A program made the translations under genes and the position numbers. A stretch of 8,527 nucleotides of DNA from contig JAIVGT010000024.1 of assembly GCA_020201485.1 (NCBI GenBank), positions 1-8,527 on the forward strand, read 5' to 3'. Below are positions 5,488 to 8,527 of the stretch, piece by piece; positions within the stretch are counted from its first letter, which is position 1; each line of letters opens with the position of its first letter. The notes beneath the pieces are model-generated. The model searched no databases and had not been told where the DNA came from. It saw only the letters and a list, made by a program, of their open reading frames with translations. This stretch comes from Halobacteriales archaeon. GTDB lineage: Archaea; Thermoplasmatota; SW-10-69-26; JACQPN01; JAIVGT01.

Positions 5488-6429
5488 TCACACCGTCTCG
5501 CCCAGCTCCCGCGCCAGGCGCTGCACGACGAGCGCGAACGCCTTGCCCGCCTCGCTGTCGCCGTGGTCGAGCACGAACGGCCGGCCCTCGTCGCCCCGGC
5601 GGACGATGCGCGGGTCGAAGGGGACGCGGCCGAGGAAGGGCACGCCCATGTCCACCGCCGCCTGCTCCCCGCCGCCGCGCTTGAACAGCTCCGTCTCCTT
5701 GCCGCAGTGCGGGCAGGTGAAGCCGCTCATGTTCTCCACGATGCCCAGGACCTTCATGTTCAGGGAGCGGGCGAAGCCGACGCTCTTCTTGATGTCGAGG
5801 ATGCTCACGTCCTGCGGCGTGGTTACGATGACCGCGCCGTCCACGTTCGGGATCTCCTGGGCGATGCTGAGCGGCTCGTCGCTCGTGCCCGGCGGCAGGT
5901 CGATGAAGAGATAATCCAAGGAACCCCACTTCACGTCGCCCAGGAACTGCTGGAGCACGCCGATCTTGATGGGCCCGCGCCAGATGATGGGCCGCTGCGG
6001 GTCGTGCGCGAGGAAGCCCGTGCTCATGACCTGCAGGCCGTGCGCCTGGACGGGGAGGAGCATGCCCTGCTGGCCCTGGACCCGGCCCTGCTCGCAGCCG
6101 AGCATCTTCGGCACGTTCGGGTTCGTGAGGTCCGCGTCCATGACGCCGACGGTCCGGCCGAGGGCGAGGAAGCTGGCGGCGAGGTTCACGGAGGTCGTGG
6201 TCTTGCCCACGCCGCCCTTGCCGCTCATGACCACGACCTTGTGGCGCACCGCGTCCATGTTCTTGCGGATGCGCTCCATCATCTCCACGCGCTTCATGAA
6301 CGCCTGCGCGCGCTGCTGGACCGCGGGGTCGCTGCTCTGCAGGGCCTTGGGCTGCGGCTTGTCGGCCAGGGGCGCGTTGGGCCGGGGCGGCGGGTGCGCG
6401 TGGCCTTCGTGGCCGTGCTCGTCCGGCAT
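5488..6429 (-). CDS. Mrp/NBP35 (ApbC) family Fe-S cluster carrier ATPase
   Basis: This 313-aa cytosolic P-loop ATPase of the SIMIBI/MinD class is expected to bind and hand on [4Fe-4S] clusters to apoproteins. The deviant Walker A is SGKGGVGKTT (69-78) with signature Lys71 and Lys76. Switch I is around VMDADLTNPNVPKML (97-110), and Walker B is LFIDLPPGTSDE (174-185). The CPHC motif (C239, C242) provides the bridging cluster ligands of the dimer. The core is full length and ends normally. Residues 1-30 are unusual: MPDEHGHEGHAH holds four histidines in eight residues, followed by a Pro-rich linker; the N-terminal four-cysteine ferredoxin-like motif of eukaryotic NBP35 is absent. An ATG start at 6429 is supported by a TATA-like box 22-31 nt upstream. 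The gene precedes the cupredoxin gene by 51 bp and is divergent from the small secreted protein. Confidence 0.94.
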   Translation of the reverse strand: MPDEHGHEGHAHPPPRPNAPLADKPQPKALQSSDPAVQQRAQAFMKRVEMMERIRKNMDAVRHKVVVMSGKGGVGKTTTSVNLAASFLALGRTVGVMDADLTNPNVPKMLGCEQGRVQGQQGMLLPVQAHGLQVMSTGFLAHDPQRPIIWRGPIKIGVLQQFLGDVKWGSLDYLFIDLPPGTSDEPLSIAQEIPNVDGAVIVTTPQDVSILDIKKSVGFARSLNMKVLGIVENMSGFTCPHCGKETELFKRGGGEQAAVDMGVPFLGRVPFDPRIVRRGDEGRPFVLDHGDSEAGKAFALVVQRLARELGETV

Positions 6430-6450
6430 CAGGGGTGCGAAGCGGCCGGC

Positions 6451-6460
6451 CCTATGTAAG
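6451..6460 (-). promoter_or_regulatory. TATA-like promoter element for the Mrp gene
   Basis: The minus strand reads CTTACATAGG, an AT-rich island in GC-rich surroundings, centred about 26 nt upstream of the Mrp ATG. This fits an archaeal TATA box driving a leaderless transcript; no Shine-Dalgarno-like sequence is present in the intervening bases. It is the best promoter candidate in the window. Confidence 0.45.
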
Positions 6461-6501
6461 CCATTGCCCCCGGCGCGAGGGCCACGCTTCCCACAGAACG
6501 G

Positions 6502-6507
6502 CTTTTG
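6502..6507 (+). promoter_or_regulatory. Weak TATA-like patch for the secreted protein at 6537
   Basis: CTTTTG is the only AT-rich patch upstream of the plus-strand ATG at 6537, about 30-35 nt before it. Together with the Mrp promoter it would form a compact divergent promoter region of 107 bp. It is weak on its own. Confidence 0.22.
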
Positions 6508-6536
6508 CCACCACGCGCCGGGTCGCTCGTGGTCCG

Positions 6537-6958
6537 ATGAGATCCCTCGCCCTCGCCCTCTGCCTCCTCGTCGCCGGCCCCGCGCTTGCGGTCGTGAGCC
6601 CTCCGCCGGTCGGCGTCTTCGCCGGGGTGGGGCACCTCATCAACACCTCCTGCCCCGACGGCTACCCGCTCCTCCTGCAGGGCACGGCGGTCGTGGGCGG
6701 CGAAGGCTGGAGCTTCGTCGTGGCCGCAGCGGACGACAGCCTGCCCATCACGTGCGGCCTCGTCGCCCTCTACGGATTGTCATTCACCGGCGCCTTCGCC
6801 CGCGACGAAGGCGGCTGCCTGAGCAGGGGGGATGGCAGCGTGATGTGCCTGGCGAACCCGCTGGCGCAGCCGGGATCGACCAGGTCGTGCAGTACGACGT
6901 CGCCATCGTCAGCGAGGACCAGGTGCCGGTCAGCGCGGTCATCGCAGCCGTGGGCTGA
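6537..6958 (+). pseudogene. Small secreted cysteine-containing protein, broken by a frameshift near 6873
   Basis: I do not recognise this protein. The ATG at 6537 begins a clear signal peptide (MRSLALALCLLVAGPALA), followed by a mature part with C39 (TSCPDG), C73 (ITCG), C94 and C104, which could form two disulphides. In this frame the sequence is convincing up to QPG (residue 113, codon at 6873). Beyond it the frame turns into a Ser/Arg-rich shadow that would run 190 nt into citrate synthase. Switching frame at 6875 gives IDQVVQYDVAIVSEDQVPV and a stop at 6956-6958, 3 bp short of the citrate synthase stop. Third positions are almost all G or C before 6873 in the first frame and after 6875 in the second, which places the break at the GGA codon in ccgggatc. 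With one base restored the protein would be 140 aa. It may be a sequencing or assembly error in a G run rather than true decay. Confidence 0.65.
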
Positions 6959-6961
6959 GCC

Positions 6962-8107
6962 TCAGGCGGGCCGCGCCGGGTACTTCCGCTCCGCCGGGCC
7001 CGTGTACTCGGCGCGCGGCCGGATGAGCCGGTTGTCGCCGTACTGCTCCAGGATGTGCGCCGTCCAGCCGCTCATCCGGCTCACGGCGAAGATGGGCGTG
7101 AACAGGTCGTCGGGGAAGCCCATGACGTGGTACAGGCTCGCCGAGTAGAAGTCCACGTTCGGGTTGAGCTGCTTCTCCTTCAGGACCACCTGCTCCATCT
7201 TCGCGCTGACGTCGAACCAGCGCGTGTCGCCGACCTCGCGCGCGACCTCCTGGCTCAGCTTCTTCAGCACGACGGCGCGCGGGTCCATCGTCTTGTACAC
7301 GCGGTGCCCGAAGCCGAAGATCTTCTTCTTCTGCCCGAGCTGGCCCTTCACCCACGGCTCGACGTCGCTCACGCCGTGGATCTCCTTGAGGCTCTGCATG
7401 ACGGCCGTGTTCGCGCCGCCGTGGAGCGGGCCCTTCAGCGCGCCCAGCGCTCCGGTCGTGGCGCTGTACATGTCGGCGAGCGTGCTGGCGATGACGCGCG
7501 CGGTGAACGTGCTGGCGTTGAACTCGTGGTCCGCGTGCAGGACCAAGGCCACGTCCATGGCGCGGGAGGTGCGCGGGCCGGGCGGCTTGTCGTTGAGCAT
7601 GCGGAGGAAGTTCTCCGCCAGGCTCAGGCCAGGCGTGGGCGAGACCGGCTCCAGGCCGTTGCGCAGGCGGTGGTACGCGGCGACGATGCTCGGCGTGCGC
7701 GCGACGAGGCGCAGGGCGAGCGGGTAGTTCGCGTCGCGCGTCGTCTGCGTCGGCGGGGGGTCGAAGGTGCTCAGGGCGCTGACGGAGGTGCGGAGCGCGT
7801 CCATGGGCTCGGCGCGGCGCGCCATGCGGGCGAGCACGTCGAGCACGCCCGGGGGCAGGGCCATCTCCTGGCGGAGGTGCAGGCGAAGCTCGTCCAGCTC
7901 CTTCCGCGCGGGCAGCTCGCCCCGCCACAGGAGGTGGCACACCTCCTCGAAGCCGCTGTGCTCGGCGAGGTCGCGGATGTCGTACCCGCGGTAGAGCAGC
8001 TTGCCCACCTGGCCGTCGACGCTGCTGATGGCGCTCTCGCCCGCGACGATGTCCTCGAGGCCCTCGCCGGCCTTGCCCATGATGGAAGGGACCCGTTCCC
8101 CGGGCAT
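6962..8107 (-). CDS. gltA: Citrate synthase
   Basis: This 381-aa enzyme condenses acetyl-CoA and oxaloacetate to citrate, the entry step of the TCA cycle. Its length is typical of the short, dimeric archaeal/Gram-positive type. The N-terminus has GLEDIVAGESAISSVDG and LLYRGYDI. The catalytic residues are in place: H229 in GPLHGGAN, H268 in FGFGHRVYKTMDPR and D319 in NVDFYS. LHADHEFNAST (190-200) and SRMSGWTAHILEQ are also standard. A role as 2-methylcitrate synthase, or dual specificity, cannot be excluded from sequence. I chose the ATG at 8107, which leaves a 16-bp gap after the methyltransferase stop. A GTG at 8173 would overlap that gene by 50 bp with an implausible Cys/Arg-rich N-terminus, and an ATG at 8080 is a reasonable alternative. 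It is probably co-transcribed with the upstream methyltransferase gene and ends 3 bp from the convergent secreted-protein gene. Confidence 0.96.
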   Translation of the reverse strand: MPGERVPSIMGKAGEGLEDIVAGESAISSVDGQVGKLLYRGYDIRDLAEHSGFEEVCHLLWRGELPARKELDELRLHLRQEMALPPGVLDVLARMARRAEPMDALRTSVSALSTFDPPPTQTTRDANYPLALRLVARTPSIVAAYHRLRNGLEPVSPTPGLSLAENFLRMLNDKPPGPRTSRAMDVALVLHADHEFNASTFTARVIASTLADMYSATTGALGALKGPLHGGANTAVMQSLKEIHGVSDVEPWVKGQLGQKKKIFGFGHRVYKTMDPRAVVLKKLSQEVAREVGDTRWFDVSAKMEQVVLKEKQLNPNVDFYSASLYHVMGFPDDLFTPIFAVSRMSGWTAHILEQYGDNRLIRPRAEYTGPAERKYPARPA

Positions 8108-8123
8108 GAACGTTTCGTGCCGG

Positions 8124-8527
8124 CTATCCCGGCTCGCGCAGCAGTTTCGCCCGCAACACCTCGGCGTGCGCACCCAGCCCCTTGCCCTGGACGAGGACGC
8201 GGAACTCGCCCATGCGGCCGGGCGCGACGAGGCTCTTCGCGCGCAAGGCGTCCAAGCCGTGCAGCCCGTCGAGGGCGCCCATCACGGCGAGGAAGCGCCA
8301 CTGCGGCAGCTCGGCCAGGGTCGTCAGGCCCAACTCCCCGCCCCATGCCTGGAGCGCGTCGAACGGCACGTGCGCCGTGAGGTCCTGCTCGCCCGGCTGG
8401 GCCAGCGGGTCGGTGACGCGGTGCTGCGCGTAGCTCACGAGCGTGCCGGCGGGGCTGGGCAGGGTGCGCGCGTTGCCGCCGTAGTCGATGGTGATGACCA
8501 GGCCTGCTTCGAGGGCGCGGCTCAGGT
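8124..8527 (-). CDS. MidA/NDUFAF7-family SAM-dependent methyltransferase (5' end outside window)
   Basis: The C-terminal 133 residues of a class I SAM-dependent methyltransferase (COG1565) are present; the N-terminal part with the SAM-binding motifs lies beyond the right edge. Reading the minus strand from the edge gives LEAGLVITIDYGG, then GTLVSYAQHRVTDPL, AQPGEQDLTAHVPFDAL and a C-terminal region ending LLREPG. The IDYG and PGEQDxTAHVxF motifs are diagnostic of the MidA family, whose human member NDUFAF7 dimethylates an arginine of complex I subunit NDUFS2. Mitochondrial MidA proteins support complex I assembly; the role in prokaryotes is less clear. It could act here on a respiratory NADH dehydrogenase-like subunit, but that is inference. 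Its stop is 16 bp upstream of the citrate synthase ATG on the same strand, which suggests an operon. Confidence 0.88.
   Translation of the reverse strand, partial: LSRALEAGLVITIDYGGNARTLPSPAGTLVSYAQHRVTDPLAQPGEQDLTAHVPFDALQAWGGELGLTTLAELPQWRFLAVMGALDGLHGLDALRAKSLVAPGRMGEFRVLVQGKGLGAHAEVLRAKLLREPG

Noticed and set aside
2752..6459. Very long plus-strand open frame (over 1200 codons)
   Set aside because: It crosses the tRNA-Ser gene, the asparaginase gene in another frame, and the antisense of the cupredoxin and Mrp genes. The translation is Arg/Ala/Gly-rich with no recognisable domain, a usual artefact of high GC.
6825..6833. Programmed frameshift at the six-G run in the gene at 6537
   Set aside because: Third-position G/C stays with the first frame for 14 further codons after the G run, so the break lies near 6873. 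No classic slippery heptamer is in the right phase.
8108..8173. Citrate synthase starting at the GTG at 8173
   Set aside because: It would overlap the methyltransferase by 50 bp and add a Cys/Arg-rich 22-residue leader not seen in the family.

Overview
This is a very GC-rich window. Third codon positions are almost always G or C, which separates real genes from the many long antisense shadow frames. It looks like an archaeal chromosome, and a high-GC member of the Thermoplasmatota is my best but uncertain guess. The reasons are: AT-rich TATA-like patches about 26 nt upstream of several start codons with no clear Shine-Dalgarno (suggesting leaderless transcripts), a stand-alone Mrp/NBP35 ATPase, a secreted cupredoxin/Ig-like/CARDB protein, and a tRNA gene without encoded CCA. 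None of these excludes a bacterium. The metabolic genes suggest an aerobic or respiring heterotroph that uses amino acids.

Layout, left to right. Positions 1-160 (-) hold the N-terminal end of an unrecognised Pro/Gly-rich protein that runs off the left edge. Positions 161-346 hold no convincing gene, only two small inverted repeats. Positions 347-2125 (-) carry a two-gene tryptophan-degradation unit: kynurenine formamidase (kynB) followed 24 bp later by a kynureninase-like PLP enzyme. A divergent gap leads to a small secreted protein of unknown function (2251-2667, +) with a good ribosome binding site. A type II tRNA-Ser(UGA) lies at 2721-2804 (-). A Rhizobium etli-type L-asparaginase II (2918-3892, +) converges, with a 4-bp overlap, on a 515-aa secreted blue-copper protein carrying three Ig-like repeats and a CARDB-like domain (3889-5436, -). 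Upstream of that is an Mrp/ApbC-type Fe-S carrier ATPase (5488-6429, -) with a His-rich N-terminus.

Across a divergent promoter region is a small secreted cysteine-containing protein (6537-6958, +) whose frame is broken near 6873. Codon usage and the C-terminal reading frame point to one missing base. It ends 3 bp from the end of citrate synthase (6962-8107, -), which sits 16 bp downstream of a MidA/NDUFAF7-type methyltransferase cut by the right edge (8124-8527, -).

Functionally, the window groups amino-acid catabolism (formylkynurenine to anthranilate plus alanine; asparagine to aspartate), entry to the TCA cycle (citrate synthase), and respiration or metal-cofactor related proteins (cupredoxin, Mrp Fe-S carrier, and a MidA homologue whose eukaryotic relatives assist complex I assembly). 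No mobile element, CRISPR array or defence system was seen. It reads as ordinary chromosomal core sequence with a few unusual details.
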